This document shows positions 12,601-22,900 of a stretch of 64,000 bases of DNA, piece after piece. Source of the stretch: Watersipora subatra. Its lineage: Eukaryota; Bryozoa; Gymnolaemata; Cheilostomatida; Watersiporidae. The stretch lies in contig NC_088708.1 of assembly GCF_963576615.1 (NCBI RefSeq), positions 68,592,672 to 68,656,671 on the forward strand. Direction: 5' to 3'. The stretch's first letter is position 1, and each line of letters starts with the position of its first letter. The notes under the pieces are model-generated. The model did no database searches and was not told the DNA's origin. It was given only the letters and a program-made list of their open reading frames with translations. Both the position numbers and the translations under genes were made by a program.

Positions 12601-15600
12601 AGGAATGTGCTGATATTTATTGAAGGAAAATCGCGCCCAACAAGTTGTTGGTACAGTCTGTGAAGTATCAGCTAAGAGTGGACCAAAGTCCTCACAAGCT
12701 GCCAGCTTAATCATAACTAATGGTGATGGTTGTTGCATGGTAAGATTCCAGCACTAGTGATAAGTGCCAGAATGATGACGAGCAGACTCTAGATTACTCT
12801 TCTAATCAACAAGGGGGTAGCAACCAACCTTCAGAAACACCACAGTCGAATACACCTAGCTCTGATGAACTGTGTCAGGCTCAGTTGCTCCCAAGTGATA
12901 TTGCGACTATCTACAATGCTGTCAAGAATCAACAATCTATGAAACCAGCTATAGTCAACCTTGGCAGTACAGGATTACAAAAGCTTAGCACCATGCTCTC
13001 TTTAATGCGAATAAGAGAGGATCAAGTGCTGGTAACTCGTATACTTGTTGGGAAAAGATCTCGGGAAGTGATACTTTGTCCTATGAACATGCCGAAGCAG
13101 GTGGTGTGGAACACGCATTCTCTTTCTCATGCTGGGATAATGAGGACTCTCCGAACACTCACGACTGACATGGTACTGGCCTGGAATGACTTCTGATGTT
13201 CGACGTATAGTGAACAGCTGCGAAATATGCTAGCGAGCGAAGTCTGGAGGGTTGCATCATTCTTCGAGTCATGGACCTCTCTGGGTTGGCCGTCCTTGGC
13301 AAAAGGTTGCGATCAACTTAGTTGGACCGCTACTTTTGACCCCTTGAGGAAGCAGATGGATTTTAGCGTTGACAGATCATTTTCCTCGTTGGCAGGATGC
13401 TATACCTCTACCTGATGTTACAGCTCCTATAATTGCTGAGGCTTTAGATAGCCATGCCTTTTGCTACTTCGGATTACCTGACAAGCTTCATAGTGACCGA
13501 GAAACACAGTATGAAGGTGACCTTATGGCAGAACTTTGCGCCATGTGGAAGATCACTGAAACTCGGACAACTGCCTATCATCCCCAATCTAACGGGGTGA
13601 TGGAACGTGGAAATAGAACTTTGGGCAATTCCCTTTGCTGTCTTTTACTTAGTCAAATGGCAGCTCAAGAAAACTGGGAAATTATGCTACCACATATCAT
13701 GAGGGCCTTTAGATCAACCCCACATGCAGGAACAGAGCAAACTGTGAACTATTTGGTGCTACGGCGGGAATGTAGGCTACCTGACCAGTTAATAGATGAT
13801 ACACATGATGTCGATAAGACTACACAAAGTGAATATTCCTCACATATGCAACATCAGTTAGTTACTACTTACCAGTTGATTCGCACTCAACAAATGCTGC
13901 CTCCTGGATTACCTGATCAGGAGAATGCAATCTTCAAAGAAGGTGACCTGGTGTTAGTGCAAAACAGAGACGCAAAGGAATCCACCCAAAACTACTACCG
14001 AAGTTTAATGGGCCATACATTGTAAAGAAGGTCTTTGACAACGGTACTTACAAAGTGGCCAGTCAAGGAACCGCCAGTGAATGTCGTCTCAAGCTGTTTA
14101 CGCCGGCATCTGATCCAGCTGGACAACTGAGAAGCCCAAGGACCAGCTCGGATGTTGAACAGCCAAGGAATGATTCTCCCAGTGATATAGAAGAGCCTAT
14201 TGGGGCTGTAGAGGATCCAGTATCAGCAGATGTTAAACTTGATCAGCATTTTGATGATCTCAACATGTCCGGGGAAGAACAAGTTCTGCTTCCTGAACGG
14301 CCAAGACGCGCCTTGAGAAAACCTCCTTGGTTGACGAATAATGTGTTATATTGAGCTTCGAGGCCTTAAAAGAAGATATTGGTAAGTCCAATGACACAAA
14401 GTTTGGAGACTTACTTGGGGATTCTCGGATGTCTTTATCTATGGCCTCAAGCCCTGGTATAGCGTCAACCGCCACTCAAAACATTCAACTCACTCTAACC
14501 AGCTGCATTGTCAGGACAACTAAGCATTGTAACTTAAAGTTACAACAGGGTTGTCAACATTGGAGCTGGATCCATAATCTATCTTTTATCGACGCTTGTG
14601 AACCAATATTACAATACTGGCACTGCATCTAGGGGTGGATAATGTGATTGATGTACTAAGCTGAGCTGCTTTAATCACCAAAAGTGTTCAACTATTCTCA
14701 GATTAGCCCTGTAATTAAAAAGCCAGCTTGCATGGGAAGCTCTTAGATTAACACTCAACCATTGCTATATAAGCAAAGGTGCTCCAGTGTTAGGGGTATA
14801 ACAAAGAGCACACAACAAGTGATGCAGACTACAAGCGACAAAACGAAGGACTGGGAACTACGAAGAGTTACGAATCAGTAAGAACAGCGTGGTAACATTA
14901 ACTTATCTCTGTGCAGCTTTGTGTATACATATATACCTTGACATTCTTACATTTACAAGAGTAACTGTTTGAGTATTTATTATTTGTGAACTCGATTCAG
15001 CATTACGATTGATTGTAGTGAATTGTATCTAATTGTTCTATCTTTTCATGCTTATAGAGGTTGTGTGAATGAAGAGCCATACTCATTCACCAGTCACCTT
15101 GCTTGCAACAATTACAGTTGTGCATGAGAGCTATCACTCAATCGGTGTAAGACAACTTGTATGCAGATCCCACTTGCAATTGGCTAGTCAGCATTGACTT
15201 CCACAACAAACCTTTTTAGTCTGGTAATTCAAACAAACTAGGTAATCAAGTGCGTTTGCTCCGGCAAAGAGCATAAATATCTGTTCTGGAATGGCCCAGC
15301 TTGCGGTTACGGAAAACGTCTCGGCAAACGCAAGCAGTTGAATTATAAAATGGGCATATTTTTACAAGTTGCTTACGTTTAAACGACTCGCCCATAAAAA
15401 TTCGTAAAATAACCCGTTGGACTAGCAATAGGCAGTATCAAACCGTTGTGAGATGATGCCACCCAAATACTGTATATAAGAATTCCAATCGTATAAAACA
15501 GTTTCGTCACAATTAGCAATGACTGCGATCATCCAAGCTATAGCAAGCAAGTTTGCAGTTGAGCCTGCTTACAGCAACTCTTCGCTTGCGCTTCGTAATA

Positions 15601-15708
15601 AAACTAAAAATGTTCAAATAGTTCATACCTGTAATTCCTACCGACAGCAACTATTTTCTTTCCGAATTCTGCAAAACGTGCTGCGGATGACATATCTAAC
15701 TTATTCAT
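678..15708 (-). CDS. FAHD1: FAHD1, acylpyruvase / oxaloacetate decarboxylase (3 coding exons)
   Basis: FAH-fold hydrolase. FAHD1 is known to cleave acylpyruvates and decarboxylate oxaloacetate, mainly in mitochondria. Coding exons are 15629-15708, 6621-6717 and 678-1163, with GT/AG borders and phases that fit (AG+T, then phase 0). Two in-frame ATGs are possible: 15708 (220 residues, T at -3) and 15693 (215 residues, G at -3, MSSAARFAEFGKK start). An in-frame TGA lies upstream. Numbering from 15693: GRNY 18-21 is followed by H24 and E27, matching the catalytic His-Glu pair. E65, E67 (HHEVELG) and D96 (ALDMTDR) match the Mg2+ ligands. LTGTPAGVGPV near the C terminus is typical. Length is close to human FAHD1 (about 224). 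All catalytic positions are intact although intron 1 is 8.9 kb and full of mobile DNA. The family match is clear; the start codon is not settled. Confidence 0.93.
1588..1742. repeat. (TA)/(CA)-rich degenerate microsatellite
   Basis: An imperfect alternating tract of tatata, cacaca and tacatgta blocks. It directly adjoins the 5' TA of the MITE at 1745-2345. Confidence 0.7.
1745..2345. mobile_element. Tc1/mariner-like MITE (601 bp)
   Basis: Terminal inverted repeats of about 27 bp: CAGTGGTGTGCGAAATAAAC at the left, and CACTGGTGTGCAAGATAAAC at the right read on the minus strand. A TA flanks each side (1743-1744 and 2346-2347), as expected for Tc1/mariner target duplication. There is no open frame of transposase size, so it is non-autonomous. 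It lies in FAHD1 intron 2. Confidence 0.85.
2404..2700 (+). other. unrecognised open-frame remnant
   Basis: An open frame beginning MAAHGKKKKNGMKTYHPA runs about 90 plausible residues before becoming low complexity. No family is recognised. It precedes the LINE fragment on the same strand and may be an eroded part of that or another element. Function is unknown. Confidence 0.3.
3085..3790 (+). mobile_element. LINE (non-LTR retrotransposon) 3' fragment, reverse-transcriptase C-terminal region
   Basis: Broken frames match the widespread LINE RT C-terminal module: an AQEKMFPTRQLQ segment, a zinc-knuckle-like CRLCKDAPETI with C-x2-C-x8-H-x4-C spacing, then HFGIQTDKHISANQPDI. A stop lies inside the knuckle (TAA after PETI), and at least two further frame changes occur before the final QLQGLW segment. 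The 5' part of the element is missing. It sits in FAHD1 intron 2 on the opposite strand to the gene. The clade (CR1/L2-like or other) cannot be fixed by eye. Confidence 0.7.
3796..6350 (+). other. A-rich degenerate region, possibly old retroelement sequence
   Basis: The plus strand is strongly A-rich for 2.5 kb, with interrupted lysine-rich frames (4031-4531 and 5726-6046). One short frame near 6340-6400 reads RTIVFGDSITKSFRRP, reminiscent of an SGNH-esterase GDS block. It contains a small direct repeat at 5138-5187. The strand bias resembles the coding strand of a decayed retroelement, but nothing is assigned. Confidence 0.3.
5138..5187. repeat. 23-bp tandem direct repeat, two copies
   Basis: The unit aaaaaggacacacccacacg plus cct occurs twice head to tail, followed by the start of a third. 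Confidence 0.85.
6820..7268. mobile_element. solo LTR of a Gypsy family related to the 7322-15208 element
   Basis: This 449-bp segment is homologous along its whole length to the LTRs at 7322-7867 and 14643-15208, including the shared stretch around agagccata. It starts with TG and is flanked by identical 4-bp direct repeats GTAT (6816-6819 and 7269-7272), so it is an insertion reduced to a solo LTR by recombination. It is clearly more diverged than the two LTRs of the neighbouring element. It lies in FAHD1 intron 1. Confidence 0.8.
7322..7867 (+). repeat. 5' LTR of the Gypsy element
   Basis: 546 bp, starting TGTGATAG and ending CACAACA. It holds a TATATAAG promoter-like motif near 7442-7449 and an AATAAAGAGCC stretch near 7727 that could serve as polyadenylation signal. 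It is matched by 14643-15208. Confidence 0.9.
11636..12440 (-). mobile_element. hAT-superfamily deletion derivative nested in the Gypsy element
   Basis: 805 bp with termini TAGGGCAAAC...GTTTGCCCTA and a perfect 8-bp target duplication GTTATCAA (11628-11635 and 12441-12448), the hAT signature. The ends are rich in short aattgacc/ttattgac repeats. Minus-strand residues from ATG 12033 read as the N terminus of a BED-finger transposase: DLYCKLCSCVVKSSKRFF followed by a His-x4-His pair, giving C-x2-C...H-x4-H. A TAG stop lies between the two histidines, and no catalytic domain follows. It is therefore non-autonomous. It must be younger than its host Gypsy copy. Confidence 0.9.
14643..15208 (+). 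repeat. 3' LTR of the Gypsy element
   Basis: About 566 bp. It differs from the 5' LTR by scattered substitutions and an extra block of about 20 bases near 14855-14880. It is followed by the target repeat AACC. Confidence 0.9.
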
Positions 15709-16941
15709 AGACTTGATATTTCATGACTCTGGTGGGCGTTTGACCTCTAGACTCAAAACCGTGAGCTGCTCAAGGGGCTATCGTACGGCCCGGTCACAAA
15801 CTGCTAACCGTAAATAGCGACTCCAGCTTCACCATTTCGGTAACTCGCTAAACGCCCATTAATGTCTTCTAAGCAAAGCTAGCATATTTGAAATGATTGT
15901 TGTATGTAGATAGGGATTTATACCGGTATTAACTACCATGTTTTGCAAATATCGAAAACTTCGCACTGTGCAAATCCTAATCAGAACGTACTGCGATGTA
16001 AGGAAGGCTCTCTCCAATGATATAAACCCCCACGATATAATGATAGGAAAGATGTTTTATATCATTGCTCCCCCTCCCACCAGATGTTGCGCATTTGCAT
16101 TATCATTCCATGAGCGTAAAGTACTCCAAGAATATGAGAGTTTCCGGCAGGCAGTTGAATATTAGTTAGAGCTTTTCGTAACGTTGTATTTGTTTCCTAG
16201 TCGCTATTATCACCAACAGTCAAGCTGTTTCCTGCAATTACTACAGTAGATTGAAAGTTTCGATTTTTTTTCGTATATTACCAATTAACTATTTGATTAG
16301 GGGCAAGATCTATTCAAAATTGCAAATGCAAACTTACCATGTCAGCTGATACTGCCAATCTTCGAAGACGTGGTGCAGCCGCAGGGGAATATTAGCAGTA
16401 AATTGTTACACTTCATGACCAATCAAAATTCAAGTGGCAGATATACATGTTTTAATATTGATGTCATGTGAATATTAGCAAGACTATAACTTGGCACAAA
16501 ATCTTAAAAGATGGTTAGACAATCAGTCAATAGACGATACTGAATGAGCCTTGGAATATTAAAGCTAGGCAAGTACTGTAAGTATAAGATGAAACAGAAA
16601 CACTTAACATGTGTCAACCTCCTATCATCAATGACCTTCTACTAAATCAACTTATAGCAAAGTTGACAAAAGCATATCATCTACTCAGTACAGAAGGCAG
16701 TAGTAAGAAGCTCATATTAAATAATACTGGTAGAAAGGAATAAAATGTAAAAAAAACAAGAGTTGACGACTAAAATTACAGCTAATGCCCCATCCCTCCG
16801 TGTGGCACATGCACCTGCCATAACTTATAAATTTGTCAAAATAATGCACATAAATAATTCATTTTTGCAGGGCTATGGCGTATCCTCTAGAAAAATGCAT
16901 GTGAGTGCTGCATAGTTTCACCTTCATCAATTAGAAATCTG
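15709..16941. other. intergenic spacer between SHC 3' end and FAHD1 5' end
   Basis: About 1.2 kb that must contain the FAHD1 promoter and the SHC 3' UTR (both genes on the minus strand). No clear TATA box or AATAAA was found; an ATTAAA-type site exists near 16450 on the minus strand. An 11-bp inverted repeat (16016-16026 with 16056-16066, AATGATATAAA) is present. No gene is recognised. Confidence 0.5.
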
Positions 16942-19900
16942 TTATCTTAAAACGGGTGAGCTGAGATAAAGTTCAATTTCTTGTGACAAAATGGGCACAA
17001 GATTGTCTTTGTGGTATGATATGAGATGTGAGACATTGTCGAATGCTCTATCCTTGGTCCGAACCTAAAAAGATGATCAGTTACATGTTCCATAACAGAG
17101 AATAACAAAAGTAAGCAAACACTAAAATAAAGTTTGGCTTGATTTTTCCAACAGTTGGTTTTACTGACAGTGTACTAACATAGACAGCTGACACAGGATA
17201 ACCAACAAGATAGGTCAAGGTTCTATTGCAGTTTTACCTGGAACAGTCAGAGCTGTTACAGTGCATCCTCTGGATACAATTACCCTGATATGCGATTTTG
17301 ACACCTTATGAAAAGGAACATGATGATTTTTTCACCTCACCATACAAATCTTATTTCAACATACGGATTCAACAAAATTTTCGACCAAGTTCAAATTTGG
17401 CATGTCAGTGTGCTTATGACGTACGTCAAAATAATCAAAACGTCGAAATGCTGTTCGCCGAAAATATTTTCACAAGGTTTGAAAGAGACACGATGACCGA
17501 TTTCTCCGAGTTCAGAAATTTTGTATATAAAACAGTAATATTTTCCCTTTGAAACCAGTAGCAAAGTTGGAGTTGCAATCCCTTCAAACAGAAGGTTAGT
17601 GGTCAGACAACCTCCTTTAACCTGCTAACAAAAATCCGCTTCATTATAAAAATATCATTCAGGCTTTCTTGCCGAATTAGATTGAAAAAGGTTTTAATGA
17701 GATCAGCTAAAATCATATTGAAAACGAAGCCATAAACTAACAGGTGATAAAATTTCAGTGATATAAAGTTGAAATTCAGTAAAATAGTTAAAAATACATA
17801 CTAAAACTTAGCTTTCAGTATGTGCTCAGTAAGCTAAACTTATTTAAAGTGAATTCAAAGTTCTGTCTTGAAGGTAAGAACTCTCTACGGTATGCACTGC
17901 ACATTGCAATGTTACATCTTAATGCAGGTCATAACCAATAAATACACTAAATATAATAAAGTTACTGTAGATAACTATAGTTATTAAGGTTAACATACTA
18001 TTTTGTTACTAATTTTTAATATGTACAGCACTGATATAAAATTTGGATAATTCTAACAGGGTATGTCTGTATTATATAATTACTATGGTTTCTATACTCC
18101 TTCATACAATTTTTTCACCCTACGATCCCAACCCTGGAATGGATTAAAATCGTATCCTCAGGGTGCACTGTACTTCATATGTAGTTAAGCCTTAAAGTTC
18201 CTACAGAAATGTACTTGATTAACATTGACCATAACGGAATATCCAAACAAGTTTTTCTGGTACAACATCAGTACATTTAGTTTTTTGCTACAGTATTTGA
18301 GCATAATTATTGTTTAGTATCACACAAAGACATCAAAGCTAGTCAACTCAGGTGAATTATGAGCAGTACTGGTAGACTTACCACTCCCTCTGGATCCACG
18401 AGCAATAGATGTACTACAAGGCCTCCTTTCATTCCGCTTAATACGTACTGACCAGCTTTGTTCGAGCTCTCCCTCACCAAAAACTCTCCATCGCAAGTCA
18501 GCATTCGCTCAGCCTACATCACCATTATAGTTTTATCAGTCTACTGTTTGAGCCTAGCGGTGCAGCCAGAACAGTCAAGCTTTAACGATACTCACCGCAT
18601 GCCGAGTGAGTTTGCCATGAAACCAAGGCTCGTTTTTTGGAGAGTTCAGATCTGGCAATTCTGCGGCTAAGGAATAGGCATTTTCTGGTTGCTTCTCGGA
18701 TGTGTTTTGATAAAGGGGACTAGCTGGGTGCGTATCGCCTGGCTGGAAATCATTAGCAGATAATGGTAAGTTGCTGGGGCGAGCGGAGTAATGGTCAGGT
18801 AAAGGTGGAATGGGTGGCGGTTGAGAGTCTCTTTCCTGTTGCCGTATTTTATCTATCTCGACCCCTTCATTATAGTAAGTTGGCTCGTCATCTCCCCACG
18901 CAGATTCATCACCCACCTCAACTTGCCTACAGCAACGAACAGCTAACCGATTCAATGCACACAAACACTGACCTTCAGACAGGTAAATGCACATGCCATG
19001 AGTTATTATTCCTCTGTCGGTGCTCAGGATTTTGCCTACTAAATTACACAGTCTGAAGACATGTTCTCCTGTTTCACGGAGAAATATAATCATTGATGCT
19101 ATAAGCACAAATAACTAGGATTACATGAACTGGTAAGTCAAGTATCTCATGCTTACCTGTCTGGTACAACAACTGGCTGCTTCTTTCTCTTCAGCATCTG
19201 TTTGTACCGCAATTCAAAAGCTTGTGCTAGATAAATAAAGACCGCAGAATAAGTGGGTGAAACTTAGACTCCTGACTAAATCTCATCTCGCAGTATGAAG
19301 CATTGGTGAAACTGTGACAATTATGGAAGAATAAAAATACAAGTGACTAGAGGTATGATGAGAAGTTCTGCTGTTTCTGGCAATCCAGGGTTTTCGTTTC
19401 ATGTCTCAAAGGTGACTATACAAGAAGTTGACATCAGCATGACTAATGGCATAAGAGCCAAAGTTTTTGGAACACGCTTTTAATAGATGATGATAATTCC
19501 GAACAACTTAACATCGTTTGCAGCATACTGGATTAACAGCTCCACAGAAGCTAGCAGCTCCATAAAAAGCTAGCATCTCCATAGAAACTAGCCTCTCCAA
19601 GATGTTGTATAGCTAACAAAAACACATTAGAATTGCATCTGACTATTATAGTCTCAGTGCCCAACAACCGTAATAAATCAACATTATCAGCAGCTGGTTT
19701 GAACATACCACAGCGACTTCGGAGTTGTTTGATCCTTTATCTAATAAAGGAGCACAGAAAAGATAACCCCAAAGATGTGACCGTAAGTAGTGAAACAACT
19801 GTTTCATTCGAGCTGTTGGATTTAGTGTATAAACTACTTTAATAAGCATACATAAGAAACATGGTCCAACAATACTATGTTAAAGGAGTTTAATGTGACA

Positions 19901-22900
19901 AAGATATGTAACACTCAATAGCTCAATGCAGCTTAAATTTGTTCAAGTGAACCGCATATACAGTAGAGCATAAATGTACGGCCACATGTAACGAATTATT
20001 CGTTCATTCTGACCGAAATCACGAAATAAACAGAATTGTCTGAGCTGTGCGTGCACACCGAATTTGTCGACGAAACGCTTTAAATTGGCTAAACAATTTT
20101 TTGAGCATCCATGATTCTAGCAGCTTTTGCAATTAGTATAGTCCGAGACACGTATAACGACACAATAAAAGTACCAGCGCAATTCAACATGGTACATACG
20201 ATGCAGCTGCCTAAATTGTGTTATTTTTGTATAGCGAGCACAATTCTAGCAGCTTTTGCAATTTATATAGTCCGAGGCAAATAACGCGACACGCAAAAAA
20301 ATATTACGACAATTCTTCATAGTAAATACGATGCATCTAACTTGATTGCGCCAAAGAGGGCAACTATTTCTACTCCGGGACTTTTGTTTCTAAAAAGAAA
20401 TGATTATTATTAAAAAACAAACTATTTGTAATCATGCTGTCCAAACAATAAAGAACCGACAATAACGCAATTAAGGCAGCTGCATCATATGTATTATCTT
20501 GAATTGCGTTGATACTTTTGTGTGTCGCGGTACGGGTCTTGGACTATACCAATTGCAAAAGCTGCTAGGATCGTGCTCGCTAAAATAAAAAATTGTTTAG
20601 CCAATTAAAAGCGTTCAGTCGATGAATTCGGTATGCATGCACAGCTCAGATAATTCTGTGATATTCGGCCAAATAAAGCTGTGAATTTCGTGAATTCGGT
20701 CAGATTGAACGAATAATTTGTTATGTGTGGCCGTACCTTTATTGTATCAACCAACAGATGGATTCAACCATAATGTTTGCTAGAGCTGTGAATACACACA
20801 GTAGAGCCGACACAGTATTATGTATAGGCCTATATATGACATATCCATGTATTTTTATGCATATTGTAGAGTGACAAATTACAGTCCATATATATGAGCA
20901 TGAATTCAAAGGATAGCATAAAACAAATATAGCGAGGCAGCGCTTTAGTCTGAACATAATCGACACTTTATGTTTTGAGTTATTACTCAAAGAAATTAAT
21001 TGATTTATTCATATAACAACAGGGAAAGGAGTACGCAATATTCTTGAGTATTTTAACTATCAATTCACATCTTTTTCACTTTATAATTATATGGAATTGT
21101 TTTTGCACAGAAACAGCATTGGTGTCTGCTAATAAGGAAGACGCTTGCCAACCTTAACTAGCTGTTGTAATACAGTGGAACTTCTACTCACAAAAGACTC
21201 TACATATGAAGTTTTTTATATTATGAAACGTCGTTTCGAGAAAATTATACTTCCTCTCATGAAAGATATTTTTAAATATGTAAGACCAGAAAGCCTTTCA
21301 TATTTTGGTTAAATTTCATAATTATTGGTTTGTTTTATGCCTTAGCCCGTTTGTTTCCCGTAGATACGAGGTACAACGCGTCTCACTCAGTTTCATTTGG
21401 AAGCGAAATTCATTACGTAATCGACGGGTTTTGGTTTCATACCTTGCATAATTTGGAGTTATGATGCATCACATACAGAGCAGCACAACTTCTGTTTCTA
21501 AAAATTCAGCTTCTGTGTTTTTTGTATGCTGACAGTTAAGGCCAACAAGGTAAACAAACAAATCATTCATAGTTTTTATTCATTATTTCTCTGTCTTTTC
21601 TTCTCCATATGTAATTTTTCTATTTATCATACAGTAATATAATTTTAACACATATTTTTTACAGGTTTCAACCATAACATTTATAATTTATACAAATGTT
21701 ATAGGTGAACTTTGTGAGAGCTTGAAACGGATTCAGACATTTATATGGTAAAATAGGTTTCTACTCGTGTAATTTTCTAGTTACGAAACGGCTCTTGGCA
21801 TTAATTTCTTAGATAGAAGTTCCACTGCATTTCCTTATTGTTAATAGTTTGCAGTACTATGCCTGATGTCGTCATAGCAATCACCACTGATTATTTAGTA
21901 GATTTCGTTTGCTATCCTAGTAACTACATGTATTTTGTTTTTAATAATTACTTATAGTTTGCGGTAATCTGACAGTAAAACTGATTTTTGGCAGTGTTAT
22001 AATGACAATTTTTATAAACCAAAAAAGCCCAATTAATTTTTATAGTAGTTCTTTTAAATTCTAAAGCTCTCAGAAAGTGCAGATATTTCTTTACAATGAT
22101 AATATGAAATCTAAAGAACCGAGAAAATTTAACTTAGAGTTCACAAAAAATTTCTATACAAAGATGCAACCTGAACACATCCTTGAGTCTATAGAATAGT
22201 TGAACCTAAAAACAAAAGCTGACAGGAAGTAGTTATCTAGGTTTCAGCGACTGTTCAGAATCACAGTGACTAAAGTCGCACCTCGCAACTGACACTCAAT
22301 TGTATCATTCGCACTAGAAGAGCTAAAATACCCTTAAATCAATTTTGTTAGAAATTTATACTGATACATAAAATCGCGAACAACGACTATAGACTATTTT
22401 AAATATTGGCACACTACTTCCTCAAAAAGAAAAAGTTTTTGGTTTCCAATGAAGTATAATATAAATGGTGAAAACTCACCAATCGTGTTGATAACTCTGG
22501 TGGCTGAGTCACCATCACATTCCAGGACATGACAGGCCCTCTGATTTGCAGAGTCCTTTGCCACATAAGCTACAAATTCTGCGGTTTCCTGTAATCAGAC
22601 AGAGCCAGTAGAGCGTGTGCATTGAGAGGGAAGCTTGCGCTTATTGGTCTAATCAAAGAGGTAGCTCTTGCTCACCCAAATGCATCGAACTGGGTGGTAG
22701 ACTGGCTACTGGGAGTAGCAGAATGTGCGTACTTCCATAGCACTAAACTAGCTTTATTTACTGACAATGGAGTCCGAACTAATGATGAATAATAGTGCCA
22801 AGAAAACACACCCATCCAGCATGCATCAATCACTCTAGTCAGCTGCTATCAATAAACCTGACAAATTTGTTCTATATTCAACTTTTGCTTTTACTAGTGT

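Larger units (their letters stand above)
7322..15208 (+). mobile_element. Ty3/gypsy LTR retrotransposon, fossil copy with both LTRs
   Basis: LTRs at 7322-7867 and 14643-15208, TG...CA ends, 4-bp target repeat AACC (7318-7321 and 15209-15212). A primer-binding-like TGGTGGCAGC begins at 7869, and a purine tract lies at 14631-14642. Parts in order: gag-like region with zinc knuckle (about 8400-9270), protease-like region (about 9560-9830), reverse transcriptase (about 10440-11160), RNase H (about 11220-11470), integrase (about 12885-14030) and a tail to 14354. The PR-RT-RH-IN order is that of Gypsy/Metaviridae. The copy is broken, with roughly half a dozen or more breaks plus a hAT insertion at 11636-12440. 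The LTRs differ by roughly 7-8% by eye, so the insertion is not recent. It lies antisense in FAHD1 intron 1. Confidence 0.9.

Noticed and set aside
15246-15428. 60-codon minus-strand frame beside the Gypsy 3' LTR
   Set aside because: No recognisable domain. FAHD1 exon 1 was found at 15629-15708, so this is intron.
18763-19056. 97-codon plus-strand frame
   Set aside because: Antisense shadow of the SHC exon 18596-18926 and adjacent intron.
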